Source: Capilliphycus robustus
GTDB taxonomy: Bacteria > Cyanobacteriota > Cyanobacteriia > Cyanobacteriales > Microcoleaceae
Assembly (NCBI RefSeq): GCF_034932365.1
Contig: NZ_JAYGHR010000001.1
Span: 197,009 to 261,008, forward strand
Reading direction: 5' to 3'
DNA length: 64,000 bases
Shown here: piece by piece, positions 16,556 through 26,166 of the stretch
Layout of the letters: each line of letters starts with the position of its first letter
How positions within the stretch are numbered: the first letter of the stretch is position 1
Position numbers and translations under genes: made by a program
The notes under the pieces: model-generated
What the model was told of the DNA's origin: nothing
Database searches by the model: none
What the model saw: only the letters and a program-made list of their open reading frames with translations

Positions 16556-18421
16556 ATGGACTCTTATGCTTATCTTCATCTGGCAGTCGTCTACGAAGAC
16601 CCTTCTCAATACCCATTAAAACCGCCTGCAAGTATTAATTGGAACAAATTTTCATCTCTGACTTACCGCTATTTTTTATCTCTGGCTTTACTGGTCGCTG
16701 TCTTATCCGTTTCTCAATCTGCTTCGGCTCAGGTGATTCGTGAAGGCGATCGCGGAAGCGAAGTGAGTGCGATCCAAAGCTCCTTACAATCTTTAGGTTT
16801 CTTTAATTCTAATGTTACAGGTTTTTTCGGCCCAATTACTCGTGAGGCCGTCATTCGCTTCCAACAATCTCGGGGACTGTCGGCCGATGGGGTTGTTGGC
16901 TCCAATACTTTAGCTGCTTTGGGACTCAGCCAACCTCAAAATCCACCGTTTCCTCCAATTAGTCGAGCCGTCATTGGTTTAGGTCAAGGGGATAGCGGCC
17001 CTGGAGTCAGGGATTTACAAACCCGTTTACGTCAGTTGGGTTATTTTAACACTGAACCGACAGGCAATTTTGGGTCAATTACTCGTGATGCAGTGATTCG
17101 GTTTCAGCAAGTCAACCGCATTCCTGTAACCGGGTTAGTCAGCGAAGAAACCCTGGTTTTTCTCAATAACAGAATTCCGACTCTTCCGGGAAACCCAAAT
17201 CCCACTCCTCTGCCTTCAGGAACACTCAAACGAGGAGATACCGGGCCTGCTGTGGGGGTCTTACAACAACGGCTATTCCGCTTAGGCTTTTATAACGGAC
17301 AAATTAACAACTTTTTTGATGTTGCCACAGAACAAGCGGTGATTCGTTTTCAACAAGCTTACGGAATTCAACCCACAGGTCAAGTCGGGCCAACAACCGT
17401 GAGTTATTTGATCAGCGCCACAGGAGAGGGAATTCCGTCTGTTCCCAGTGTTCCGATTGTTAATCCTCCAGTCAACCTGCAATTAGGCGATCGCGGAGGT
17501 TCTGTCAGTGTATTACAGCAAAGATTGCGAGTATTAGGCTACTATAGCGGCCCGATGAATGGGATTTTTGATTTAACGACTCGACGAGCTGTACTGGCTT
17601 TTCAGCGAGATTATGGTATCGCTCAGACGGGAGTTGTTGGGCCGACAACTCAATCTTTTCTGGTCAGAGCAGTTCCTGAGTTTCAACCTGTAGCTGTTTC
17701 TCAAGTGCCGAATTGGTTCGCTCCCCAAGGTCGGCCGTTGAATATTGCCCCACAACCCAACCTACTGCCCCCTCAAGGTCGTCCGACGGTGATTTCTGAG
17801 GTTTATGACGGAATTGTACCTCCAGGTCGTCCGACGCTGATTCCCGAGGTGTCTGACGGGGTTGTTTCTCAAGGTCGTCCGTTGAACCCTTCTCCATTAA
17901 CTCCAATTTCACCTGTAGCGACTTATCGCAGCGTTGTGAGTGTTGGAGATACAGGCTTTGAAGTCAGAAAAGTTCAACAACGACTGCGAGAGTTGAACTA
18001 CTACCGAGGGCCGATTAATGGGTTTTTTGATCGCACGACTGAAGATGCAGTGCTTCGCTTTCAAAGGGCGAATGGGATTACTCAAACGGGTGTAATCGGC
18101 CCGACAACACGCATTTATATGTTTAATAGCGCTCAAGCTTCTGGGTCTACTTCGAGGGCGGATGCTTCTCCTTCTGTCGCTTCTCCCTCAACTCAAACGG
18201 CTCAAACTCTCCCGCAAACCCCGACGGTAGAAATTCAAAATCCTCCTATTAGTACCGCTAGCGTACAAGAGTTACAGAAACGCTTGCAAGTTCAAGGACT
18301 TTATCAAGGGCCGATTGACGGCGTTTACAATTCTCAAATGGAAGTTGCTCTTAGCAAAGCACAAGAACTCTATGGTACCAGTGCCAATGATGTGCTGTTC
18401 GGCGGGTTACAATCTAAATAA
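16556..18421 (+). CDS. Exported protein with multiple peptidoglycan-binding domains
   Basis: 621-residue exported protein made of six peptidoglycan-binding (PG_binding_1-type) modules. Each has the signature G(D/E)RG..V..LQ..L..LG(Y/F)....G.FG..T..AV..FQ......TG..G..T; good examples start near residues 64, 144, 225, 304 and 458, and a weaker one lies near the C-terminus (VQELQKRLQVQGLYQGPIDGVYN). A hydrophobic segment (YFLSLALLVAVLSVSQSASAQ, about 41-61) acts as signal or anchor after an unusually long N-terminal lead. Between modules four and five lies a proline-rich tract with repeated QGRP/PGRP units. No catalytic domain is present, so it is likely a structural cell-wall binder. Confidence 0.88.
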   Translation: MDSYAYLHLAVVYEDPSQYPLKPPASINWNKFSSLTYRYFLSLALLVAVLSVSQSASAQVIREGDRGSEVSAIQSSLQSLGFFNSNVTGFFGPITREAVIRFQQSRGLSADGVVGSNTLAALGLSQPQNPPFPPISRAVIGLGQGDSGPGVRDLQTRLRQLGYFNTEPTGNFGSITRDAVIRFQQVNRIPVTGLVSEETLVFLNNRIPTLPGNPNPTPLPSGTLKRGDTGPAVGVLQQRLFRLGFYNGQINNFFDVATEQAVIRFQQAYGIQPTGQVGPTTVSYLISATGEGIPSVPSVPIVNPPVNLQLGDRGGSVSVLQQRLRVLGYYSGPMNGIFDLTTRRAVLAFQRDYGIAQTGVVGPTTQSFLVRAVPEFQPVAVSQVPNWFAPQGRPLNIAPQPNLLPPQGRPTVISEVYDGIVPPGRPTLIPEVSDGVVSQGRPLNPSPLTPISPVATYRSVVSVGDTGFEVRKVQQRLRELNYYRGPINGFFDRTTEDAVLRFQRANGITQTGVIGPTTRIYMFNSAQASGSTSRADASPSVASPSTQTAQTLPQTPTVEIQNPPISTASVQELQKRLQVQGLYQGPIDGVYNSQMEVALSKAQELYGTSANDVLFGGLQSK

Positions 18422-18449
18422 AATTGCAGGGCCGACTGTTTACATTTTG

Positions 18450-18477
18450 GCGGGGAAAAAAAACTTAAATTCCCCGC
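18450..18477. terminator. Bidirectional terminator
   Basis: GCGGGGAA (18450-18457) pairs with TTCCCCGC (18470-18477) around an A/T-rich loop, between the converging peptidoglycan-binding protein and Fur-family genes. Confidence 0.75.
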
Positions 18478-18485
18478 TCTTGTCC

Positions 18486-19034
18486 CTACTCCATGTCATC
18501 TAATTCTGAGTCTGATTCTGATAAGCTGTATTCAGTTTGTTCTGCGATCGCCTGTGAGCAAGACCATTCACTGGAAATTAGAGAAGGCCAACCCATTCTT
18601 AATGCTTCGTAGCAAACGGTATGAATTGTCAATTGACAGTCTAATAAGTGCAGTCCCGATTTCTCGGCTTGCTTCATCCCGATTTTAGAAATAGAATCAT
18701 TTTTGAACTCTATTGTCTTGTTACACTGAACGCAAACTAAGTGATGGTGATGATGGGGATAAGGTTGATTAATTTCGTAGTGTTTATGGCCTTCGGCTAG
18801 TTCTAGTTCTCGCAATATCCCCAATCGTGCCATTAATTTCAGGCTGCGGTATATTGTTGATAAGCTGATCGGTTCTCCTCGGCTTTTGAGAAGGTTATAC
18901 AAATCTTCTGCACTCAGGTGATTTCCTTTGGGAAGATTTTGAAAGACGTGGAGAATAGTTTCCCGTTGAGGAGTTAGACGCCAGCCCTTATTATTTAGTT
19001 CAGATTTGAACGAGGAAGAAGTGTATAAAGGCAT
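18486..19034 (-). CDS. Fur-family metalloregulator
   Basis: 182-residue DNA-binding regulator of the Fur/Zur/PerR superfamily. The winged-helix N-terminus (LTPQRETILHVFQNLPKGNHLSAEDLYNLL, SLSTIYRSLKLMARLGILRELEL) is followed by the metal-binding segment GHKHYEINQPYPHHHHHLVCVQCNKTIEF, which carries the His cluster and a CxxC pair. The second CxxC of canonical Fur is not seen; instead there is a long C-terminus with CQLTIHTVC. Which metal or peroxide it senses cannot be settled by eye; cyanobacterial Zur and PerR are both possible. The ATG at 19034 gives the usual start MPLYTSSSFK; 19097 is an in-frame alternative. Confidence 0.85.
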   Translation of the reverse strand: MPLYTSSSFKSELNNKGWRLTPQRETILHVFQNLPKGNHLSAEDLYNLLKSRGEPISLSTIYRSLKLMARLGILRELELAEGHKHYEINQPYPHHHHHLVCVQCNKTIEFKNDSISKIGMKQAEKSGLHLLDCQLTIHTVCYEALRMGWPSLISSEWSCSQAIAEQTEYSLSESDSELDDME

Positions 19035-19336
19035 AATTTTGTTTTCAATAAAGCTTTCATACTGAAAATGATACACAACAAGCTCAGTGATTGTCAAAAA
19101 AGCTGCTTATTGAGAATAACTAGCTATAACAAGAATTAGAGACTCCCTCAGCATCCTTATCATTAGCCTTTAGGACTCATTCTCAGTTGATTTTTGATTT
19201 TTTAGTATTGTTAGGTACAGCTTTTTTACAAGATATCGTTCCGCCTAGCAATATTCTACCATTTTTCGGGGTTCACTTTACCAGCAGTTGATAAAAATTC
19301 TATCTTCTGACTGAGTTTTCCCCCCTGAAAAACATC
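19035..19336 (-). promoter_or_regulatory. Upstream region of the Fur-family gene with Fur-box-like hexamers
   Basis: This AT-rich gap between the Fur-family gene and the VIT/vWA gene contains several GATAAT-like half-sites: TGAAAATGATAC near 19063, TTGAGAATAAC near 19110, CTTATCATTAG near 19157 and CATTCTCAGTTGA near 19178. Spacing and orientation are irregular, so this is a suggestion of autoregulation rather than a defined operator. No ORF is apparent. Confidence 0.35.
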
Positions 19337-21868
19337 TTAATCGGGTTGAAGTTGCAATGTAATCCGAATCGTATCATTAATATCGGCGGGAGGTTGCCAC
19401 AGTTGTAGCGATCGCCGTATTCGATCAAGTACAATCACCTCATTTGTACGATCACGCAGGGAGAATGTCGAGTTGATGTCATCCCAAATAATCCGTTCTA
19501 CATTTCCTTGACTGACGACCACCTCAAAAATTACTTCACCTCGAACCCCTTCAGGTAAGTTAACCCCTTGTAAATATCGGTTTAATTCAGTTATTATATC
19601 TTGAGTTAACCCCTCAACGGCAAGAACTTTTAAGCGAGAACCTGAACGGATAGGAACATTACTCGGTTGACGAGAAAAAGTAGGAGTTGGCGGTGCAATT
19701 TCGACAGAACGAACTCCTCCACTACTTGGTCTTGGCTGTTGCAGGGGAGTCGGAGCATAACTAGGAACTGCATTTGACATCCCATTAGGTTGGGGTTGAG
19801 AACCAAAAATCCCCTCATAGCTTACTCCTTCTGGTAATTCTACCGGAATTTGTACCGTGCGGCGCGTTCCATCTGGATCAACTCTCACCTCTTCACTGAC
19901 GGCGACAAATGCGGTATACTGCGACAGTAAGCGGTAATCTAGGGCGGTTTGTGTCACAGCCTCAACACCGGATTTTGTTTCACCGCCAAACATTTGATTC
20001 ATTAAGTGTTTGATTTTTGCTCTTCCCCACAACTGAGCAATGGCAATATTACCAAAATCTTGATCATTTCTTGCAGAGGAATTAGAGTCTGAACCCTTAA
20101 CATTGTTTGGGGGTGTAAAGTTGATGGGGATGATTTGTTCATAGCGATCGCCACTAGCTGTTATTCCCCTAATTTTCAGTTTACCACTGCGATGATCGGT
20201 TTTTCGTCCAAAAATAACTAAAGGCTGACTATCAAATAAATCAGGTAATCTCACCGGATAAACTTCGACAGGTTCTCCAACGCCATCCCAACCGACTTGA
20301 ATATTGGTAAGAACAGGATTATTGATTTGACTCAAGAATGATTCTACCACATCTTCTGTGGGTTCATCAGGGCGAGTAATTTGGGAACTTCCTCGTCCAA
20401 TTTCGGCTAAACGGTTTAATAAAAAGCGATTAACTGAACTTCCCACGCCAAAACTATAGAGACGATTTCCTGATTTTAGCTGGTTTTTTACCTCGGCGAT
20501 TACTTCATTTTCATTGCCAATATAACCATCTGTAATTAACACAATACTGCGTAACCGTTCCGTAGGAGGAGAGGGGAAATTCATCACGGTTTGAATTCCG
20601 TTTAACAACTCAGTTCCGCCATTCGCTTCGAGTTGATCAATATACGCCATTGCTTTTTGTTGGTTGGCGACTGTATTGGCTAAAGGAGTCGCTGAAAGTG
20701 CGGTTGTTGTGTCAGAAAAATCGATAATAGTAAACGTATCATTGGGGTTTAAACTTTGAATAAACCGTCGCATCAGTTGTTTAGACTTCGCTAGCGGTTC
20801 ACCCCGTTGAGAACCCGATGTATCCATCAGAAAGATGACATCTTTAGCGACAATTTCGTTTTGATTATATTCTAAAGCAGGAATCAAATAAGTCGCAAAA
20901 TGTCCGCCTCGAGAATCAGCTTGGGTGAGAGTGGTTATTTTTGTATTCTCGCCGGAAACCTGATAACGGATGATTAAATCTTTATTGGGAATGGTATCAG
21001 ATTTAGCTAGAGTTACTTCTATTTTATCTCCTCTATTTTGAGTTAAAATCTGATGAGAAGGAGAGGTAATCTGTTGACCTAAAATACCTGCATCAATTTC
21101 TAACTTTACATTAATATCATGTCCAGAACGAGTCGCTGGAGGAAGGACAGGCGGGGTAATTCGAGACGCATCAGGGACTCTTTCTGTATCCCGTCTCAGT
21201 CCATTATTCGGAGTTCCTGGAATATAACGAGGACCTACGACCATCGGAAAGACAAATTCATAGTTTCCCCCTTGAAACTTCAAACTTTCGGTATAGCGAA
21301 TTTTGACTTCAATTTTTTCACCCGGTTTAATATTTGCGAGAGACTGTGTAAAAATATTATCTCGTTCTTGTTCCAGTAAAGCTGTGGTATTTCCTGCTTC
21401 TTTTGCTTGTTCATAAATGGCTTTTGCTTCCTCTCGTTTTTTGAGAGTTGATTTAATAATGCGATCGCCAATTTTAATTTCTAGATGATCAACGGCTGCT
21501 TCATCGGGTAAGGGAAAAACATAAATCGCTTCTAAAGCTTCATCAAAGGGATTTTCAAAGATTTGAGTCACTTCGACTCGAGAAATATTTCCAGAAATTT
21601 TCGCAGAAACATCAGTTTTTTTCAGAGGAAATACCGATGAAATATCCGTTTCCGATAAAACATACAATCCTCCAACCGTACATTTTGAGGTACAATCAGG
21701 AGTAGGGAAACGAGAAGGATTAGCTTGAGCCAGTGTTTTAATATTAGAGGCGGAGAGAATGGGTTCAGAAACAGCGAAAGCCAAAGCATAATTTAAGGGA
21801 ATCTGAGTAAATAGAAAAGCCCCTAGCAAAACTCTCGAGAAAACTTTAAAATTAGAATAAAATAGCAT
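19337..21868 (-). CDS. VIT and von Willebrand factor A domain protein
   Basis: About 843-residue exported protein. A signal peptide (FSRVLLGAFLFTQIPLNYALA) is followed by a VIT domain (VSAKISGNISRVEVTQIFENPF, AIYVFPLPDEAAVDHLEIKIG, GEKIEVKIRYTE) as in inter-alpha-trypsin inhibitor heavy chains. A vWA domain follows, with the MIDAS motif DTSGS, a later threonine and SIVLITDGYIGNE. The C-terminal third is proline-rich and ends in a small domain (GEVIFEVVVSQGNVERI). The role is probably metal-dependent adhesion or surface protein interaction. ATG 21868 places the signal peptide at the start; 21952 would add 28 residues. No operon partner is evident. Confidence 0.88.
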   Translation of the reverse strand: MLFYSNFKVFSRVLLGAFLFTQIPLNYALAFAVSEPILSASNIKTLAQANPSRFPTPDCTSKCTVGGLYVLSETDISSVFPLKKTDVSAKISGNISRVEVTQIFENPFDEALEAIYVFPLPDEAAVDHLEIKIGDRIIKSTLKKREEAKAIYEQAKEAGNTTALLEQERDNIFTQSLANIKPGEKIEVKIRYTESLKFQGGNYEFVFPMVVGPRYIPGTPNNGLRRDTERVPDASRITPPVLPPATRSGHDINVKLEIDAGILGQQITSPSHQILTQNRGDKIEVTLAKSDTIPNKDLIIRYQVSGENTKITTLTQADSRGGHFATYLIPALEYNQNEIVAKDVIFLMDTSGSQRGEPLAKSKQLMRRFIQSLNPNDTFTIIDFSDTTTALSATPLANTVANQQKAMAYIDQLEANGGTELLNGIQTVMNFPSPPTERLRSIVLITDGYIGNENEVIAEVKNQLKSGNRLYSFGVGSSVNRFLLNRLAEIGRGSSQITRPDEPTEDVVESFLSQINNPVLTNIQVGWDGVGEPVEVYPVRLPDLFDSQPLVIFGRKTDHRSGKLKIRGITASGDRYEQIIPINFTPPNNVKGSDSNSSARNDQDFGNIAIAQLWGRAKIKHLMNQMFGGETKSGVEAVTQTALDYRLLSQYTAFVAVSEEVRVDPDGTRRTVQIPVELPEGVSYEGIFGSQPQPNGMSNAVPSYAPTPLQQPRPSSGGVRSVEIAPPTPTFSRQPSNVPIRSGSRLKVLAVEGLTQDIITELNRYLQGVNLPEGVRGEVIFEVVVSQGNVERIIWDDINSTFSLRDRTNEVIVLDRIRRSLQLWQPPADINDTIRITLQLQPD

Positions 21869-22316
21869 ATTGACTAAAAAAATAGAGCCGTAAAAAATAT
21901 CAATCAATATAAAAATCAAGAAATCCGAAAAATAGATTCTGCAATCCTTCAAAATTTTAGAAGCATTTATAGCAGTCGAAGCCGAGATTAGGACACTGTT
22001 TTTCTGTCAAATCCTTTTATGATAAAGGTTTAAATTCTGTCTCCTGTCTCCTGTCTCCTGACTTCTGCTATAAGTTCTGTTTTTGAGCCAGATTTATTCA
22101 GATTTATTAATCGATTTAACCTGTTAAATTATCCAATAAAAGTAGGCACAATCCCGGCAATTTACAAAAAAATAACAGTGAGAATAAACGAATTAAAATT
22201 TTGGGGATGAAGGTTGATCCCCCTAGAGAGGGGTAGGTTATAAATAGTCAAATCGAAAAGATTTTGTGGCACAATACAGACTAGGCCTCTGGATTGAGTT
22301 GGGATGGGTAATTTTT
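21869..22316. other. Intergenic region between the VIT/vWA gene and pyrG
   Basis: The region holds divergent promoters. A short CTGTCTC tandem (about 22037-22060) is a low-complexity microrepeat of the kind seen again at 40701. Upstream of pyrG there is a CCCCCTAGAGAGGGG palindrome near 22220. No coding frame is convincing. Confidence 0.5.
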
Positions 22317-24038
22317 ATGACTAAATTTGTTTTTGTTACAGGTGGAGTGGTTTCGAGTATCGGGAAAGGAATCGTTGCAGCAAGTTTAGGGCGTTTGCTG
22401 AAATCGCGAGACTATTCGGTATCAATTTTGAAATTAGACCCCTATATTAACGTCGATCCGGGTACAATGAGTCCGTTTCAACATGGAGAAGTCTTTGTCA
22501 CCCAAGATGGTGCAGAAACCGATTTAGACTTAGGCCACTACGAACGCTTTACAGACACCTCCATGTCGCGTCTCAATAGCGTTACCGCCGGATCGATCTA
22601 CCAAGCCGTGATCAACAAAGAACGACGAGGAGACTATCAGGGAGGAACCGTACAAGTCATCCCTCATATCACCCATGAATGCAAAGAACGCATTCGCCGA
22701 GTCGCCCAAGACACCAACCCCGATGTTGTGATCACCGAAGTCGGGGGAACAGTCGGGGATATCGAATCTTTACCCTTTTTAGAAGCCATTCGTCAGTTTC
22801 GCAAAGATGTTGGACGCCAAAACGTGATTTATGTTCACGTCACCCTGGTTCCCTATATTGCTTCAGCCGGGGAGATGAAAACCAAACCGACTCAGCATTC
22901 CGTCAAAGAACTGCGATCAATTGGAATTCAACCCGATATTTTAGTCTGTCGCTGCGATCGCCCGCTAGCAAAAGGCATCAAAGAGAAAGTCTCCGAATTC
23001 TGCGATGTCGAAGTTGAATCCGTGATTATGGCTCAAGACGCCCAAAGTATCTATGAAGTTCCGTTAATTCTCGAACGAGAAGGACTCGCCCAACAAACCC
23101 TAGAATTACTTCATCTCGAACCCCGTAAACCCGAACTGCGGGCTTGGCAGACCTTGGTGGATCGGCTTTATCATAGAGACAGTGATAATTTAGGCACCAA
23201 ACCGCGATCAGTCGAAATTGCGATTGTCGGAAAATACGTTCAACTGACAGATGCTTATTTATCCGTCGTCGAAGCCCTGCGTCATGCGGCGATCGAAATT
23301 GGGGTAGAGTTGAATATTCGTTGGGTCAACTCCGAAGAAGTGCAGGACAAAGGCATAGAAGCCTGCTTAGAGAATATTGATGGGATAATCGTTCCAGGAG
23401 GGTTTGGGATTCGAGGAATTGACGGTAAAATTGCTGCAATTCAGTATGCCCGTGAACAGAAAATCCCCTTCTTAGGACTGTGTTTAGGAATGCAATGTAG
23501 CGTGATTGAATGGGCGCGTCATATTGCTAAACTAGAAAGAGCTGATAGTGCAGAGTTTGACCCGGAAACACCCAATCCGGTGATCAACCTTTTACCAGAA
23601 CAGCAAGATGTCGTTGATCTCGGTGGTACTATGCGCTTGGGTTTATATCCCTGTCGTTTGCAACGAGACACCTTAGCGTATCAACTTTATCAGCAGGAAG
23701 TGGTTTATGAACGCCATCGCCATCGTTATGAATTTAACAACGCCTACCGGAATCTGTTTTTGGAATCCGGTTATCAGATTAGTGGGACTTCTCCCGATGG
23801 TCGCTTGGTGGAAATGGTGGAACTCCCGAATCATCCCTTCTTCATTGCGACCCAATTCCACCCGGAATTTCAATCTCGACCGAACACACCTCACCCTTTG
23901 TTTCAAGGTTTGGTGAAAGCTGCTAGCAACACAGAAGCATTTTTGAACGTTCCTATTGATCTACAGCCAACCGCCTCAGCCTCCCCAGAGAACCCCAAGG
24001 ACTCTAACCGTGTTCACTCTCCGGCTGAAGTTTCCTAG
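22317..24038 (+). CDS. pyrG: CTP synthase
   Basis: 573-residue glutamine-dependent CTP synthase, converting UTP to CTP with ATP and glutamine. The N-terminal synthetase domain begins MTKFVFVTGGVVSSIGKG, with the P-loop and the KLDPYINVDPGTMSPFQHGEV motif. The C-terminal class-I glutamine amidotransferase domain has the nucleophile Cys in FLGLCLGMQ and the His-Glu pair in QFHPEFQSRP. The start at 22317 is fixed by the universal N-terminus. The C-terminal tail of about 30 residues is S/P-rich and non-conserved. Housekeeping gene with no operon partner visible. Confidence 0.98.
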   Translation: MTKFVFVTGGVVSSIGKGIVAASLGRLLKSRDYSVSILKLDPYINVDPGTMSPFQHGEVFVTQDGAETDLDLGHYERFTDTSMSRLNSVTAGSIYQAVINKERRGDYQGGTVQVIPHITHECKERIRRVAQDTNPDVVITEVGGTVGDIESLPFLEAIRQFRKDVGRQNVIYVHVTLVPYIASAGEMKTKPTQHSVKELRSIGIQPDILVCRCDRPLAKGIKEKVSEFCDVEVESVIMAQDAQSIYEVPLILEREGLAQQTLELLHLEPRKPELRAWQTLVDRLYHRDSDNLGTKPRSVEIAIVGKYVQLTDAYLSVVEALRHAAIEIGVELNIRWVNSEEVQDKGIEACLENIDGIIVPGGFGIRGIDGKIAAIQYAREQKIPFLGLCLGMQCSVIEWARHIAKLERADSAEFDPETPNPVINLLPEQQDVVDLGGTMRLGLYPCRLQRDTLAYQLYQQEVVYERHRHRYEFNNAYRNLFLESGYQISGTSPDGRLVEMVELPNHPFFIATQFHPEFQSRPNTPHPLFQGLVKAASNTEAFLNVPIDLQPTASASPENPKDSNRVHSPAEVS

Positions 24039-24140
24039 CCTAGCATCATTAGGTTGCTACAGATTGGATTGAGAAACCATTTGTCGGGTAACTTGTTTTT
24101 GATCCCCCTACGCATCGATTCCGAGGTTTGAGGTACTCCT

Positions 24141-24560
24141 GTGGCTTACTGGATTAAAATTTCAGAGGACAGAAAAGAATATATTGTCAATCTAGATAGG
24201 ATTGGTGCTTTTTGTGTGGAACTCAACCAGAGGATCAAATTTTGGTTACCCGATAGTGGTCAGCCGATAGTTGTTAATGGACAAAGCAATCCTGAAGTCT
24301 ATCAGATGTTTTGCAACTACATTGACAAGACTCTCAGCCAAGTCACTCATGCTTACTGGATTCGGATTGAGTACGAACGCAAAGAATACTTAATTAATTT
24401 AGCTCGGATTCATACCTTTACTTGCGATACCGGAAAGCGAATCACCTTTTGGCTACCCGATGGCGTTGAACCGATTATTCTCAATCCCCAGACTTACCCA
24501 GAAGTTTATCATCAAGTTCAAGACTATATTCGCACAACAACAGGTTACTCCCTTCCTTAG
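24141..24560 (+). CDS. Hypothetical protein with an internal tandem duplication
   Basis: 139-residue protein made of two copies of a unit of about 69 residues: unit one runs AYWIKISEDRKEYIVNLDRIGAF to CNYIDKTLS, unit two AYWIRIEYERKEYLINLARIHTF to QDYIRTTTG. Both share the core (R/K)I(K/T)FWLPD followed by PI(V/I)(V/L)N and PEVY. Each looks like a small beta-rich fold with a terminal helix. I do not recognise the family. It begins with GTG at 24141 after a GAGG site 8 bases upstream. The neighbours pyrG and the pentapeptide gene give no functional clue. Confidence 0.75.
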   Translation: MAYWIKISEDRKEYIVNLDRIGAFCVELNQRIKFWLPDSGQPIVVNGQSNPEVYQMFCNYIDKTLSQVTHAYWIRIEYERKEYLINLARIHTFTCDTGKRITFWLPDGVEPIILNPQTYPEVYHQVQDYIRTTTGYSLP

Positions 24561-24710
24561 CTTCAAACCCTAAAAAAAATATTAACAAATTTTAACTTTT
24601 CGTTGCATTATCGTAACGTAGAAAGAATGAATAAGTAAACCTACCTAATGTAGCATCCTAGCTCTGGGAAAGGATGAATTCGAGAACAAAAAGATTGTTA
24701 AGATTTGAAG

Positions 24711-25232
24711 ATGCACAAAATTAGTGTGATAGAATTGCTGTCTCAGTACGCACAGGGAAGGCGAAACTTTAGTGGCATTAGCATAGAAAAAGTAGATTTA
24801 TTCGAGGCAGATATAGAAGGAATCAATTTAGCAGACAGCACACTCAACGAAGCATATATGCCCTATGCAAACCTGAGTTATGCCAACCTACAAAACAGCG
24901 AAATTGTAGCAGCAGAACTTGGAGATATTCGACTGTACCAAGCTAACCTATCAAATGCGAATCTAAAAGGCACTAACTTGTCAAGAGCTAACTTGCGCTA
25001 CGCTAATTTACAGGGTGCAAACCTATCCAATGTAAACCTACAAGGAGCTGACTTGTACAATGCAAATCTCAGTAATACTAACTTGCGATCTGCTGATTTA
25101 AGTGGGGCTAATTTAGAACAAGCAAAACTCAGTAATGCTGAACTGTCAGGCTGCAATTTGTTCCGAGCAAAAATGGCTGATCTCTCAGAAGCTAAATGCG
25201 ATCGCACAACCATTGGCCCAGATGGATATTAA
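24711..25232 (+). CDS. Pentapeptide-repeat protein
   Basis: 173-residue protein built mostly of A(N/D)LXX pentapeptide repeats from about residue 35 to 160, for example ANLSYANLQNSE, ANLKGTNLSRANLRYANLQGANL and ADLYNANLSNTNLRSADL. Such repeats form a right-handed quadrilateral beta-helix. The short N-terminal part (ISVIELLSQYAQGRRNF) and the DRTTIGPDGY end are common in cyanobacterial members. The function is unknown; some relatives mimic DNA. ATG 24711 is preferred over TTG 24705. Confidence 0.9.
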   Translation: MHKISVIELLSQYAQGRRNFSGISIEKVDLFEADIEGINLADSTLNEAYMPYANLSYANLQNSEIVAAELGDIRLYQANLSNANLKGTNLSRANLRYANLQGANLSNVNLQGADLYNANLSNTNLRSADLSGANLEQAKLSNAELSGCNLFRAKMADLSEAKCDRTTIGPDGY

Positions 25233-25247
25233 ACAGTGAACAGTTTT

Positions 25248-25312
25248 GTAGGGGCGGGTTCCATACTTATGTATGTTTTCCCTGAAGGAACCTACATAAA
25301 CCCGCCCCCCAC
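25248..25312. repeat. GGGGCGGGTT hairpin repeat
   Basis: GTAGGGGCGGGTT (25248 onward) and AAACCCGCCCC (ending about 25309) form the arms of a hairpin, with an inner TACTTATGTA palindrome. ACAGTGAACAGTTT flanks it on both sides as a direct repeat, which may be the trace of duplication. Confidence 0.75.
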
Positions 25313-25441
25313 AGTGAACAGTTTATAGGGGACAGGGGACATGGCTAAATTCAGTCAACTCATGGGAAAATAGGGAGATAAAGCGATCGCAAGAAATATT
25401 TAATGTGTAGGCATCATACCCGATAACTACCTCAAAATCCC

Positions 25442-26116
25442 ATGAGAATTTTAGTTGTTGAGGACGATCAACGCATCGCCAAAGCCCTATCGAGAGCCTT
25501 GCAAGCCCAAAACTATATTATCGATCTGGCTTTTGATGGCGAAGCGGGTTGGGATTTTGTCCAGGCTTTCGAGTACGATTTGATTGTACTGGATGTTATG
25601 TTACCCAAACTCAATGGTATCAACCTGTGTCAACGTTTGCGTCAGGCAGGCTATACAATGCCTGTACTCATGCTCACCGCCAAAGATACCAGTAACGACA
25701 AAGTAATAGGCTTAGATGTAGGTGCCGATGACTACGTGGTTAAACCCTTTGATTTACCGGAATTAGCGGCAAGAATTCGAGCGTTACTCCGTCGGGGCAA
25801 CTCCATCTTACCACCTGTTTTAGAATGGGAAAAACTTAGGCTAAATCCCAATACCTGCGAAGTCAGTTACAACCAAATCCCCCTACATTTTACCCCTAAA
25901 GAATACAGTTTGTTAGAACTATTTCTACACAATCCTCAACGGGTTTTTAGTCGCAGCAATATTTTAGAACATCTCTGGTCTTTTGAAGATCCGCCCAGCG
26001 AAGAAGCCGTTAAAGTTCATATCAAAGATATTCGCCGCAAACTCAAAAACTTAGGCGCCCCTCCCGATCTGATTGAAACTGTTTACGGAATAGGATATCG
26101 CCTCAAACGCAGTTGA
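25442..26116 (+). CDS. OmpR/PhoB-family response regulator
   Basis: 224-residue two-component response regulator. The receiver domain (1-120) has the acidic pair D8-D9, phospho-acceptor D51 in VLDVMLP, T80 in LTAKD and K101 in VVKPFD. The C-terminal winged-helix DNA-binding domain (about 128-224) carries HFTPKEYSLLELFLHNP and VKVHIKDIRRKLKN, ending in VYGIGYRLKR. No kinase gene follows directly. The nearest sensor kinase on the same strand is at 38767, beyond an accessory segment full of mobile remnants, and may be its former operon partner. Confidence 0.93.
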   Translation: MRILVVEDDQRIAKALSRALQAQNYIIDLAFDGEAGWDFVQAFEYDLIVLDVMLPKLNGINLCQRLRQAGYTMPVLMLTAKDTSNDKVIGLDVGADDYVVKPFDLPELAARIRALLRRGNSILPPVLEWEKLRLNPNTCEVSYNQIPLHFTPKEYSLLELFLHNPQRVFSRSNILEHLWSFEDPPSEEAVKVHIKDIRRKLKNLGAPPDLIETVYGIGYRLKRS

Positions 26117-26166
26117 AACAAGGCAACAGGGAAAATATATAATTCATAATTCATAATTCATAATTC

